Below are positions 1-5,869 of a stretch of DNA of 6,767 bases, one piece after another. The DNA comes from an uncultured Verrucomicrobiota bacterium (GTDB taxonomy: Bacteria > Verrucomicrobiota > Verrucomicrobiia > Limisphaerales > UBA1096): the NCBI GenBank assembly GCA_913050205.1, contig CAJXAU010000092.1:1-6767 (forward strand), in the 5' to 3' direction. Below the pieces are notes generated by a model. The model did no database searches, was not told the DNA's origin, and saw nothing but the letters and a program-made list of their open reading frames with translations. The translations under genes were made by a program, and so were the position numbers. Position 1 is the stretch's first letter, and each line of letters opens with the position of its first letter.

Positions 1-125
1 ACTATCAGGTGCAGCGTCCCACCAAAAACGCCCTCGAGGCCGGTGTGTCGGATGCCGCAAAGGCCAAGTTCGAGGGCAAGAAGGACTGGGAGGTCCTGCA
101 GACGACCTTCAACCGGATGAAGTGA
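1..125 (+). CDS. C-terminal fragment of an unrecognised protein
   Basis: An open frame enters from the left edge (first full codon at 3) and ends at TGA 123-125, giving 40 visible residues that end in TTFNRMK. The fragment is lysine-rich and hydrophilic, with a run of Ala/Lys/Glu residues likely to be helical (AAKAKFEGKKDWEVLQ). I see no motif that identifies the family and propose no function. It converges on the rhodanese gene; only 15 bp separate the two stop codons, and a 10-bp palindrome fills most of that gap. That the frame is real is supported by its codon use and by the neighbouring stop fitting a compact gene arrangement. It could be the tail of almost any cytoplasmic enzyme. Confidence 0.6.
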   Translation, partial: YQVQRPTKNALEAGVSDAAKAKFEGKKDWEVLQTTFNRMK

Positions 126-127
126 AA

Positions 128-137
128 CTTGGCCAAG
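128..137. repeat. Iterated palindrome copy 1 (CTTGGCCAAG)
   Basis: A perfect 10-bp palindrome with the TTGGCCAA core at 129-136. It occupies most of the 15-bp gap between two convergent stop codons (123-125 on plus, 141-143 on minus), so this copy is non-coding. It has no loop and no U-tract, so it is not a convincing terminator. Confidence 0.85.
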
Positions 138-140
138 CGA

Positions 141-515
141 TCAGTCTCCGTTCTCCAACTGCCAATTGGCAGCGACGAGTGCCTTGTACCCGCCAATGAG
201 CGAGTGGACATTCGTGTAGCCCATCCGCTGGGCCACCTCCGCCGTCAGCACAGAGCGGTATCCTCCCCCACAATACATGATCACTTCTGTGTCCTTTTCC
301 GGGACGACCGACTCGATGTCGCGCTCGAGAACGCCTTTTCCCAAGTGAATTGCCCCGGTCGCGTGGCTGTTCGTCCATTCGCGGTCCTCGCGTACGTCCA
401 TCAGGATCGCGTCGGGATTATTGGCCAACCGCTCGCCGGCTTGGTTGAGGTCGATCTCACTGACGCCGGTTCGTGCGGCATTGACGATGGCGAGGAATCC
501 TTCGGAGTGTTGCAT
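141..515 (-). CDS. Single-domain rhodanese (sulfurtransferase)
   Basis: This 124-residue protein is the usual size for one rhodanese domain. It has the DVRE motif at residues 40-43, the HATGAIHLGKG segment at 51-61 (equivalent to the family's HIPGA), and the active-site loop CGGGYRS starting at Cys82. Such proteins carry a persulfide on that Cys and pass sulfane sulfur to acceptors in the cytoplasm; the natural acceptor cannot be read from sequence. I chose ATG 513-515 because the domain begins right after it. The frame stays open far upstream, but that extension overlaps the start of cinA and looks non-homologous. No Shine-Dalgarno is visible; the start context is TTTGCCCATG. A copy of the TTGGCCAA core lies inside the gene at 421-428, encoding Leu-Ala-Asn. 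It is divergent from cinA, with 94 bp between starts. Confidence 0.92.
   Translation of the reverse strand: MQHSEGFLAIVNAARTGVSEIDLNQAGERLANNPDAILMDVREDREWTNSHATGAIHLGKGVLERDIESVVPEKDTEVIMYCGGGYRSVLTAEVAQRMGYTNVHSLIGGYKALVAANWQLENGD
421..428. repeat. Iterated palindrome core copy 2 (TTGGCCAA)
   Basis: An 8-bp core inside the rhodanese gene, read on the minus strand as Leu-Ala-Asn. Its flanks (A and C) do not extend the palindrome, and it is the only copy not followed or preceded by the TTGGCCAAG 9-mer. Confidence 0.7.
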
Positions 516-556
516 GGGCAAATCGTGCAGAGGCACCGGTCTGGGGTCAACATTAC

Positions 557-568
557 GCTTGGCCAAGC
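557..568. repeat. Iterated palindrome copy 3 (GCTTGGCCAAGC), divergent intergenic region
   Basis: A perfect 12-bp palindrome near the middle of the 94-bp gap between the divergent rhodanese and cinA starts. It is non-coding if the chosen starts are right. Its position would suit a symmetric protein-binding site acting on both genes, but the same motif occurs inside genes, so a promoter-specific role is doubtful. It is flanked by a short inverted repeat, TTACG at 553-557 and CGTAA at 575-579. Confidence 0.8.
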
Positions 569-609
569 TTGCCCCGTAAGCCGGTTGCGTGGATATTGGC
601 TGTCCGCGA

Positions 610-1875
610 ATGGAGATCGAACTCATCAACACCGGCTCGGAGCTGCTGCTTGGCCGAGTCCTCAACACCCACCAGCAGTGGTTGGGCGAGGCTCTTTCCG
701 ACGCTGGCTATATTCTTACAAGGCAGGAGACGGTGCCAGATACGGCGGAAGCGATTTGCGATGCGGTGCAGATCGCGCTTGGTCGGGCGGACCTCGTGAT
801 CACCACCGGCGGCCTTGGCCCGACCTCGGACGACATCACGCGGGAGCGGATCGCCGGTATGTTGGCCAAGCAGCTTCACCACGACGAGGCGATCGCGGAA
901 CACATCACTTCGTTCTTCGCCCGGCGCGCCCGACCGATGCCGGAGTCGGTACTGGTGCAGGCACAAGTTCCCGAGGGCGCAGTCGTGTTCGCCAACGAGC
1001 ACGGCACCGCGCCCGGTCTGGCAATGAATGTGTCGGGAGCGGACGATGAGGAATCCCCTACCTGGCTTGTCATGCTGCCTGGGCCGCCTCGGGAGCTGCG
1101 TCCGATGGTCGAGGCGCAGGTACTGCCATTTATTCAACGAGAGCTGCCGCTTGCGGCGGCGTTTCACTGCCGGACACTGCGTAGCATGGGCATCGGTGAG
1201 TCGATGGTGGAAGATCAATTGCTCACGCGGCTGCGACCTCTTATGGATCAGGGGCTGGATCTTGGGTTTTGTGCCCGGACAGGGCAGGTGGATATCCGGC
1301 TGTGCGGTCACGGCGATGGCGTTCCTGGATTGATTGACGAGGCGGAGGCACTGATTCGCGGAGAGTTCGGCAAATACATTTACGGTACCGGCGGCGAGTC
1401 GATCGCGCAGGTGGTGGTTGAACAGCTTATTGAAAACGGCGAGACGATTGCCGTCGCGGAGTCTTGTACAGGCGGTTTTCTCGGGCACCACATCACCGGT
1501 ATCCCCGGAGCCTCAGTGGTGTTTTTGGGCGGGTTGCTCTCGTACAGCAATGAGTTGAAACAGAAGCTTCTGGGTGTCAGGGGCGAGACCCTTGAACAAC
1601 ACGGGGCAGTCAGCAAGGCGGTGGCGATGGAGATGGCGGAGGGGGCTCGTGCGGCAACGGGCGCCGATCATGCCCTGTCGGTCACCGGTATCGCGGGGCC
1701 GGGCGGGGGATCAACGGAAAAACCGGTTGGAACAGTCTGGCTCGGCTTGGCCTCGGCCGGGGAACGGCCTTTGGCAGTCAAGAAACATCATCCCTACAAC
1801 CGAGAGACATTCAAGCAGGCCTCGGTGAACCAGTCGCTGGAGTTGTTAAGAAGACGGATTCAGCGCGAACGCTGA
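610..1875 (+). CDS. cinA: CinA family protein: MoCF-like domain plus nicotinamide-nucleotide amidase domain
   Basis: A full-length 421-residue CinA. The N-terminal MoCF-binding-like (COG1058) domain shows INTGSELLLG at residues 6-15, TTGGLGPTSDD at 65-75 and MLPGPPRE at 155-162. A linker region with GIGES (194-198) follows. The C-terminal PncC-like domain carries VAESCTGG at 282-289, SYSN at 311-314, GIAGPGGGS at 360-368 and KPVGTVW at 371-377. In this family the C-terminal domain deamidates NMN to nicotinic acid mononucleotide, and the N-terminal domain has ADP-ribose pyrophosphatase activity in studied members, so the protein serves pyridine-nucleotide salvage or repair in the cytoplasm. 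I chose ATG 610, which gives the family's standard start (MEIELINTG); an in-frame ATG at 589 would add seven residues. No Shine-Dalgarno is seen. recA, a frequent neighbour, is not in the window. Its TGA directly abuts the ferredoxin stop. Confidence 0.96.
   Translation: MEIELINTGSELLLGRVLNTHQQWLGEALSDAGYILTRQETVPDTAEAICDAVQIALGRADLVITTGGLGPTSDDITRERIAGMLAKQLHHDEAIAEHITSFFARRARPMPESVLVQAQVPEGAVVFANEHGTAPGLAMNVSGADDEESPTWLVMLPGPPRELRPMVEAQVLPFIQRELPLAAAFHCRTLRSMGIGESMVEDQLLTRLRPLMDQGLDLGFCARTGQVDIRLCGHGDGVPGLIDEAEALIRGEFGKYIYGTGGESIAQVVVEQLIENGETIAVAESCTGGFLGHHITGIPGASVVFLGGLLSYSNELKQKLLGVRGETLEQHGAVSKAVAMEMAEGARAATGADHALSVTGIAGPGGGSTEKPVGTVWLGLASAGERPLAVKKHHPYNRETFKQASVNQSLELLRRRIQRER
862..869. 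repeat. Iterated palindrome core copy 4 (TTGGCCAA)
   Basis: An 8-bp core inside cinA, continuing as TTGGCCAAGC and read in frame as Leu-Ala-Lys-Gln (residues 85-88). Confidence 0.75.
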
Positions 1876-2109
1876 TCAGGCGCCGTCGTCGCCGATTGCC
1901 TCGACAGGGCAACCTTCCATGGCTTCGCGGCATAGTTCCTCTTCCTCCTCCCCCTCGGGCTGCTTGGTGACAAATGAGTAGCCACCATCATCGTTTCGAT
2001 TGAAGCAGTTCGGGGCGGTCTCGCGGCAGAGGTCACAATCAATGCACTCCTCATCCACATAAAACTTACCCGGGGCGTTATCCTCGTATTTATTGTCTGC
2101 GTCAGCCAT
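1876..2109 (-). CDS. Small acidic [4Fe-4S] ferredoxin
   Basis: A 77-residue protein with Cys22, Cys25 and Cys28 in a CIDCDLC loop and a distant Cys67 followed by Pro (CPVEAI). This is the ligand pattern of single-cluster [4Fe-4S] ferredoxins of the Thermotoga/Desulfovibrio type. Two further Cys, at 35 and 60, are not expected ligands. An acidic run (EGEEEEE, 52-58) and low pI are typical of electron carriers. It should be a soluble one-electron donor; the partner is unknown. ATG 2107-2109 is preceded by eight T and GCC on the coding strand, with no Shine-Dalgarno. It lies 62 bp downstream of the desulfurase-like gene on the same strand, so it may be co-transcribed with it. Its TGA directly touches the cinA stop (TGATCA at 1873-1878). 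Confidence 0.93.
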   Translation of the reverse strand: MADADNKYEDNAPGKFYVDEECIDCDLCRETAPNCFNRNDDGGYSFVTKQPEGEEEEELCREAMEGCPVEAIGDDGA

Positions 2110-2171
2110 GGCAAAAAAAAGACACCGGTTTCTTAACGAACTCCGTTGAGGGGTTCAAGCGCCATCAGCCG

Positions 2172-3341
2172 TTAAGCCAATAAATCCTCGACGGGGGACA
2201 TGGCCCTCAATTTGGTGGTCACGTCAGCAAAAATCTTGATCGCCCCGGTAATCTCCGCCTCAGTTGTGCCTTCGCCGATTCCCCACAACGTGGTGCCACG
2301 GGCGAGGTCAGCATCAAGCCCGATAGCCGCAAGCGCGGGGGGAACCTGCATGGACTTGGTCGTGCAGGCCGCCCCTGCGTGAATGGCCACCCCGCGTAAG
2401 TCCATTGCCAACGCTTGGCCTTCTCCCTCGACGTTTGCGGTGCTGAGACTCAGGTGATGCGGGAGTCGGTGCTCACCCGGTTCCGGTCCGTTGAGGTGGA
2501 TTTCGTCCATGCCTTCCCGGATTCCATCCAACAATTTGCGTTGCAACGCGCCGACCCGATCCATCCGGTGATCGAGATTGACCGCCGCTCGGTCGGCGGC
2601 AACGCCGGCCCCGACGATAGCCGCGATGTTTTCTGTCCCGGCACGGAGATCGTTCTCCTGCACGCCCCCGTGGACCAATGGCTCGATTTGTGTTCGGCGT
2701 TGCCTGTAAAGCACGCCCACCCCCTTCGGTCCGTGGAACCGATGCGGCGCCAGCGCGACCAGGTCGGCGCCAAGCTGCTGCACGTCTAACGGCAGCCAAC
2801 CGCCGCTGAGCGTGGCATCGACGAAAAGCGGGACGCCTTTTTGGCGTGTGAGCTTGGCCAAGGCAGCGATCGGTTGAACCGTGCCGAGGTCGTGGCTGGC
2901 GTGGTGCAGACAGACGAGCGCTGTATCGTCGCGTAGCGCTTGGCCAAGCGCTGCAGGGTCGACCATTCCCTGACCGTCCACGGGCAACTGAGTGCATTCG
3001 AAGCCCTGCCCCTCAAGCCAAGTGATGGAACCAAGTGCAGCGGGGTGCTCGATGGGCGTAGTAATGATGTGTTTGCCGAAGCGCCGGTTGGCCAAGGCCG
3101 CCCCCTTGACGGCAAGGTTGACCGCCTCGGTGCCGCCGGATGTGAAGATGATCTCCTCGGTGTCAGCTGCGTTCACGAGCTTGGCCAAGCGCGAACGGGC
3201 TTCGTCCATCGCATCCCGGGCGTCGAGCCCAAGCTGATAAAGCGCCCCAGCGGTCCCGAACCGCTCTCCGAGCCACGGCTGCATCGCGTCGATCACCTCG
3301 GGCAGAGGTGGCGTCGTCGTGAGGTGATCGAGATAGATCAT
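2172..3341 (-). CDS. NifS/IscS-like class V aminotransferase-fold protein lacking the PLP lysine
   Basis: A 389-residue protein, full length for the cysteine desulfurase family. It keeps MIYLD at the N-terminus, SGGTEAVNLA (68-77), HIITTPIEHP with His99, VDAT with Asp175, GPKGVGVLY (204-212), RAGTEN and the persulfide loop GAACTTKS with Cys326. The canonical SxHK motif, whose Lys holds PLP (Lys206 in E. coli IscS), reads APHR here: Arg201, codon at 2739-2741. Other positions differ too: NATTP is LTTTP, NNEIG is SHDLG, the Gln after VDAT is Leu, and the Arg of the IRFSLG motif is Leu352. The reading frame is intact, so this looks like a diverged pseudoenzyme or a protein with another role rather than a decayed gene. 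Normal cysteine desulfuration is unlikely. I chose ATG 3339-3341 because it gives the family start; GTG 3351-3353 would add four residues. It sits 24 bp after the MBL gene and 62 bp before the ferredoxin, all on the same strand. Confidence 0.9.
   Translation of the reverse strand: MIYLDHLTTTPPLPEVIDAMQPWLGERFGTAGALYQLGLDARDAMDEARSRLAKLVNAADTEEIIFTSGGTEAVNLAVKGAALANRRFGKHIITTPIEHPAALGSITWLEGQGFECTQLPVDGQGMVDPAALGQALRDDTALVCLHHASHDLGTVQPIAALAKLTRQKGVPLFVDATLSGGWLPLDVQQLGADLVALAPHRFHGPKGVGVLYRQRRTQIEPLVHGGVQENDLRAGTENIAAIVGAGVAADRAAVNLDHRMDRVGALQRKLLDGIREGMDEIHLNGPEPGEHRLPHHLSLSTANVEGEGQALAMDLRGVAIHAGAACTTKSMQVPPALAAIGLDADLARGTTLWGIGEGTTEAEITGAIKIFADVTTKLRAMSPVEDLLA
2853..2862. repeat. Iterated palindrome copy 5 (CTTGGCCAAG)
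   Basis: A 10-bp palindrome inside the desulfurase-like gene, read on the minus strand as Leu-Ala-Lys. Confidence 0.8.
2935..2952. repeat. Iterated palindrome copy 6, longest (AGCGCTTGGCCAAGCGCT)
   Basis: A perfect 18-bp palindrome, the longest copy in the window, inside the desulfurase-like gene. Here the reading phase is shifted: the minus strand encodes Ala-Leu-Gly-Gln-Ala-Leu instead of Leu-Ala-Lys. The DNA motif is thus kept in a different frame, which argues that selection or mutation acts on the DNA rather than the peptide. Confidence 0.88.
3088..3095. repeat. Iterated palindrome core copy 7 (TTGGCCAA)
   Basis: An 8-bp core inside the desulfurase-like gene, read on the minus strand as Leu-Ala-Asn. 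Confidence 0.72.
3179..3190. repeat. Iterated palindrome copy 8 (GCTTGGCCAAGC)
   Basis: A perfect 12-bp palindrome inside the desulfurase-like gene, read on the minus strand as Leu-Ala-Lys. It is the fourth copy within this one gene (2853-3190). Confidence 0.83.
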
Positions 3342-3365
3342 GGGATCCGGCACGCCCGCGCCGGC

Positions 3366-4424
3366 TTATTTTTTGCGCGTCTTGAACGTGCGACTGTGTC
3401 CCCGGTCGGGGATATTGATGCTGTACTTTTCGCCATCTGGGGCGACGGACATGTGGATGTGGTGTGCATCACAGTCCTTCGTGAGATTTGCGATAAATTC
3501 GTCGTTCGTGTTGTTTTCAATGTCCGCCCGGAGATTCTTATGCACCTGATACATCACCTTGGGCTTGGCACTCTTTAACGCGGCGAAGGACGAGGGGCCG
3601 CAGCCCTTGGTCACGCCGTTGTTCATCACCGACACGGTTGGCGCGAGGCTCTGGATAAACACGGCGTTGTTGCTGTAGTCCAGCCCGTGATGGTTCACCT
3701 GATACACGTCCACCGTGCCTACGCGGTTGACCGGGGTGACCAGCCGCGCCTCGGTGTTTTGCGTGAGGTCGCCGCCGTCCCAAAAACGAAAGTCGCCCAG
3801 CTCCACCATCACGGCGATGCTGTTGGCGTTGTCGGTCGTGTCCTCCTTGATCCATTTGACCTTGTCGGTCAACGTATTGCGAGGCGTGCCCTTCGGTGCA
3901 TCGACGAATTTCTTCATCGCTGCGATACACCGGATGCGCACCTCCGGCTGGCCGGGCACCTGCTTGAGCGGTAGCAGCGTGCCGGGTTTCATCACGTGGC
4001 GCTTGCCGACTTTCATGTTGCGGTACGGCTTGATGCGTAGCAGAAACGTGGAGTTTGCCCTGCCGTCCGGGTCGCGTGCCGGGATGCCGTTGTCCCAGAC
4101 ATTTTTTATGGGCATTTTCTGTGACAACTCCGCAGCTCCGCCGAAGTGGTCGATGTGAAAGTGTGTGGTGATCAGGTGATCGATCTGCTTCACGCTAGCC
4201 ACCTTGGTTGCTGCTTCGTGAAGACGGCCGGGGTCGCGGCCGCCCGGCATGCCGGTGTCGATGAGGATCGACTCGCCGGCGGGAGTGACGATCAGAGTAC
4301 CGCCGCCACCCTCAACATCGACCCAGTAAACGTCGAGCGTCTTCGATTCCTTGGCATAGACGGAGCCGGTGGTTAACAGCACAGCGGCCGCCAAAATGGT
4401 CTTGAGAATGGAGTTAATTTTCAT
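3366..4424 (-). CDS. Exported metallo-beta-lactamase-fold hydrolase, ComEC C-domain-like
   Basis: A 352-residue protein. Residues 1-24 form a signal peptide: Lys2 and Lys8, hydrophobic core ILAAAVLLTTGS, and likely cleavage after VYA. The mature part opens with the strand-turn LDVYWVDVEGGGGTLIV region, then DTGMPGG (56-62), the metal-binding THFHIDHFGG (87-96, HxHxDH), WDGGD (215-219) and VNHHG (243-247). This order matches stand-alone MBL-fold proteins related to the ComEC/Rec2 C-terminal domain. A metal-dependent hydrolase acting outside the cytoplasm is likely; the substrate (nucleic acid or other phosphodiester, or something else) cannot be told. No ComEC membrane domain is present. I chose ATG 4422-4424 because it gives the signal peptide; the open frame extends upstream without homology-like sequence. 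It is probably the first gene of the unit with the desulfurase-like and ferredoxin genes, though an exported protein need not share their function. Confidence 0.9.
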   Translation of the reverse strand: MKINSILKTILAAAVLLTTGSVYAKESKTLDVYWVDVEGGGGTLIVTPAGESILIDTGMPGGRDPGRLHEAATKVASVKQIDHLITTHFHIDHFGGAAELSQKMPIKNVWDNGIPARDPDGRANSTFLLRIKPYRNMKVGKRHVMKPGTLLPLKQVPGQPEVRIRCIAAMKKFVDAPKGTPRNTLTDKVKWIKEDTTDNANSIAVMVELGDFRFWDGGDLTQNTEARLVTPVNRVGTVDVYQVNHHGLDYSNNAVFIQSLAPTVSVMNNGVTKGCGPSSFAALKSAKPKVMYQVHKNLRADIENNTNDEFIANLTKDCDAHHIHMSVAPDGEKYSINIPDRGHSRTFKTRKK

Positions 4425-4462
4425 GAATCGGTCGGGACGAATGGTGACGGAAGGGTAGGACG

Positions 4463-4484
4463 GAGGCAAACCCGTTGTTGCCTC
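4463..4484 (-). promoter_or_regulatory. Inverted repeat in the leader of the MBL gene
   Basis: GAGGCAA (4463-4469) and TTGCCTC (4478-4484) form a perfect 7-bp inverted repeat with an 8-base spacer, 38 bp upstream of the MBL start and just downstream of the desaturase terminator. It could be an operator or a leader hairpin. I could not place a convincing -35/-10 pair beside it, so its role is inference only. Confidence 0.35.
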
Positions 4485-4495
4485 GGGGCGAGTGG

Positions 4496-4530
4496 AAAGA
4501 AAACCCCGCCGCGGTTTCCCGACGGCGGGG
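4496..4530 (-). terminator. Intrinsic terminator of the desaturase gene
   Basis: Read on the minus strand, an 8-bp GC-only stem CCCCGCCG/CGGCGGGG (4530-4523 with 4511-4504) and an 11-base loop are followed at once by TTTTCTTT (4503-4496). It begins 28 bases after the desaturase stop codon. The stem has no U-tract on the plus strand, so it works in one direction, and it separates the desaturase from the MBL gene downstream on the same strand. Confidence 0.85.
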
Positions 4531-4557
4531 GTGAAATTCGATTTATCAGACGCTCGG

Positions 4558-5721
4558 CTAGGCGAGCTTGAGGACGAGACCCTGATGGGCGTCGTGCCAG
4601 TCATTGATGGCCTGGCGCAGATCCTCAACGGACTGTTCGACCTTGTGCTGCAACTCGGTCAACTGCTCCCTCGTGGCTTCGAGCTTTTGGCGGAGTGCCT
4701 TCATGTGTTCCTTCTTGGCTTCCTCCCACGCCTCGTGGGCTGCGTGGAGTTCCTCCTGGGCCTCGTTGAAAAGTTTATGAGCCCTCTCGCAGATGGTCTC
4801 CTCGTGCTTCTCGAGACGAACGGCGAGGTTCCTTTGTTTTTCGCGAATTTCCGCCATCGCGATGGTTTCGTTGGGAACACGGCGAAGATCGGACGCAAGC
4901 CCAATTTTCTCCAGCATCCGGATAGTCCACTTGGTGGGGTCGAATTGCCATGGCTTCACACCGTTGCGGTAGTCGTGCTGAAACTCATGATGGAAATTGT
5001 GGTACCCTTCACCGAATGTGAACAGTGCCATCAGCCAACTGTCGCGGGCCGAGCAGCGGGCCGAGTACGGCTGGTTGCCGAGCGTGTGGCAGAGGCTGTT
5101 GATGAAAAAGGTCATGTGATGCACAGCCACGAGGCGGGTCACACCGCCGATCAACAGGCCGGCCAACGCACCGATGCTCCCTTCGGCCAGATAGCCGATG
5201 AGCGCGGGCAGGCCGAAGCCTACAACGAGGCCAATCGCCACCCACCACTTGTGCTGAAAACGAACCAACGGATCGGTCTTTAGGTCGTTGACATTGGTCA
5301 ACGGAGTCTCGCCGCCGATTGGCCGTTTCATGATCCAGCCCATGTGGGCGTGAAAGAATCCACGTTGGATGTTGTACGGATCCTCGTCATCGTCGGTGTG
5401 TTTGTGATGACGACGATGGTCGGAGCACCACTCGAGTGCCGAGTTCTCCATTGCCGTGGCACCAAAGACCAGTGTCAGGAATCGCACCGGCCAGCCGGCC
5501 TTGAACGAGAGGTGGGAGAATAGTCGATGATACCCCAGCGTGATGCTCAGGCCGGAGGCGATGAACATTCCGACAAACATACCGCCATGGAGCCACCAGT
5601 TAATTTGTCCACCGTAGTGGTACACAAAAAGAGGCAGTCCAATGATAGAGGTAATAAGGGTGCCGATCAGAAATGCGCTGTTCATCCATCGAACGTTGCG
5701 CAGAGATTGGGCGAAATTCAT
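4558..5721 (-). CDS. Membrane fatty-acid (acyl-CoA delta-9-type) desaturase with C-terminal coiled coil
   Basis: A 387-residue protein. Residues 1-275 are an integral-membrane diiron desaturase: hydrophobic segments at about 14-36, 43-63, 158-178 and 182-200, and the three histidine boxes HRLFSH (65-70), HRRHH (102-106) and HNFHH (241-245). It also has the conserved CHTLGNQPY region with His212. The family puts a double bond into acyl chains using O2 and electrons from a ferredoxin or cytochrome b5-type donor; the exact substrate and position cannot be read from sequence. From about residue 287 to 376 a highly charged Glu/Lys/Gln/Ala-rich helix, likely a coiled coil, follows the catalytic domain. 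This is absent from ordinary bacterial desaturases of about 280-320 residues. ATG 5719-5721 is preceded by a tandem 9-base repeat and no Shine-Dalgarno. It is monocistronic judging from the terminator, and divergent from the sulfatase gene. The ferredoxin in this window could be an electron donor, but this is speculation. Confidence 0.93.
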   Translation of the reverse strand: MNFAQSLRNVRWMNSAFLIGTLITSIIGLPLFVYHYGGQINWWLHGGMFVGMFIASGLSITLGYHRLFSHLSFKAGWPVRFLTLVFGATAMENSALEWCSDHRRHHKHTDDDEDPYNIQRGFFHAHMGWIMKRPIGGETPLTNVNDLKTDPLVRFQHKWWVAIGLVVGFGLPALIGYLAEGSIGALAGLLIGGVTRLVAVHHMTFFINSLCHTLGNQPYSARCSARDSWLMALFTFGEGYHNFHHEFQHDYRNGVKPWQFDPTKWTIRMLEKIGLASDLRRVPNETIAMAEIREKQRNLAVRLEKHEETICERAHKLFNEAQEELHAAHEAWEEAKKEHMKALRQKLEATREQLTELQHKVEQSVEDLRQAINDWHDAHQGLVLKLA

Positions 5722-5739
5722 AATGTTGCGAATGTTGCG
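5722..5739. repeat. Tandem 9-bp repeat next to the desaturase start
   Basis: AATGTTGCG occurs twice in tandem (5722-5730 and 5731-5739) directly upstream of the desaturase start codon, and a related GAACGTTGCG lies at 5691-5700 inside the gene. It may be part of a 5' leader or binding site, or merely a local duplication. Confidence 0.5.
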
Positions 5740-5869
5740 GTCTCGGGTTCAAGCCGCAAAGGCGAGGAACTTAGGCCGCGTTCACGGGATGGCAACCTCT
5801 TTTTCACATTATTTCCGGCTATGCCAAGCGGGCCTTTCTTCGGCCTGTCTCGCGCGTTAGAGTTTGCCC
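5740..5869. other. Divergent intergenic region, desaturase/sulfatase
   Basis: This stretch must hold the promoters of both divergent genes. The most AT-rich part is CTCTTTTTCACATTATTTCC at about 5801-5820, the most likely place for polymerase contacts, but I see no convincing sigma-70 pair on either strand. A half-site of the iterated palindrome (CCAAGCGGG) lies at 5824-5832. No small ORF or hairpin with a U-tract is evident. Confidence 0.4.

Noticed and set aside
129..1049. 306-codon plus-strand frame across the rhodanese and the start of cinA
   Set aside because: It overlaps two well-supported genes in other frames, and its Arg/Gly-rich second half is the typical shadow of a GC-rich gene.
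553..1491. 312-codon open frame antisense to cinA
   Set aside because: It lies wholly opposite a clearly real CinA, and its Arg/His/Gln-rich translation has no recognisable motif; this is expected from GC-rich codon use.
2113..2156. Possible terminator between the desulfurase-like and ferredoxin genes (T8 tract on the minus strand)
   Set aside because: The only hairpin (GAACTCC 2138-2144 with GGGGTTC 2150-2156) has a mismatch and ends 17 bases before the T-tract, and the tract sits four bases from the ferredoxin start; it is not a canonical intrinsic terminator.
2940..3578. 212-codon plus-strand frame opposite the desulfurase-like and MBL genes
   Set aside because: It spans the junction of two real genes on the other strand and shows no family motif.
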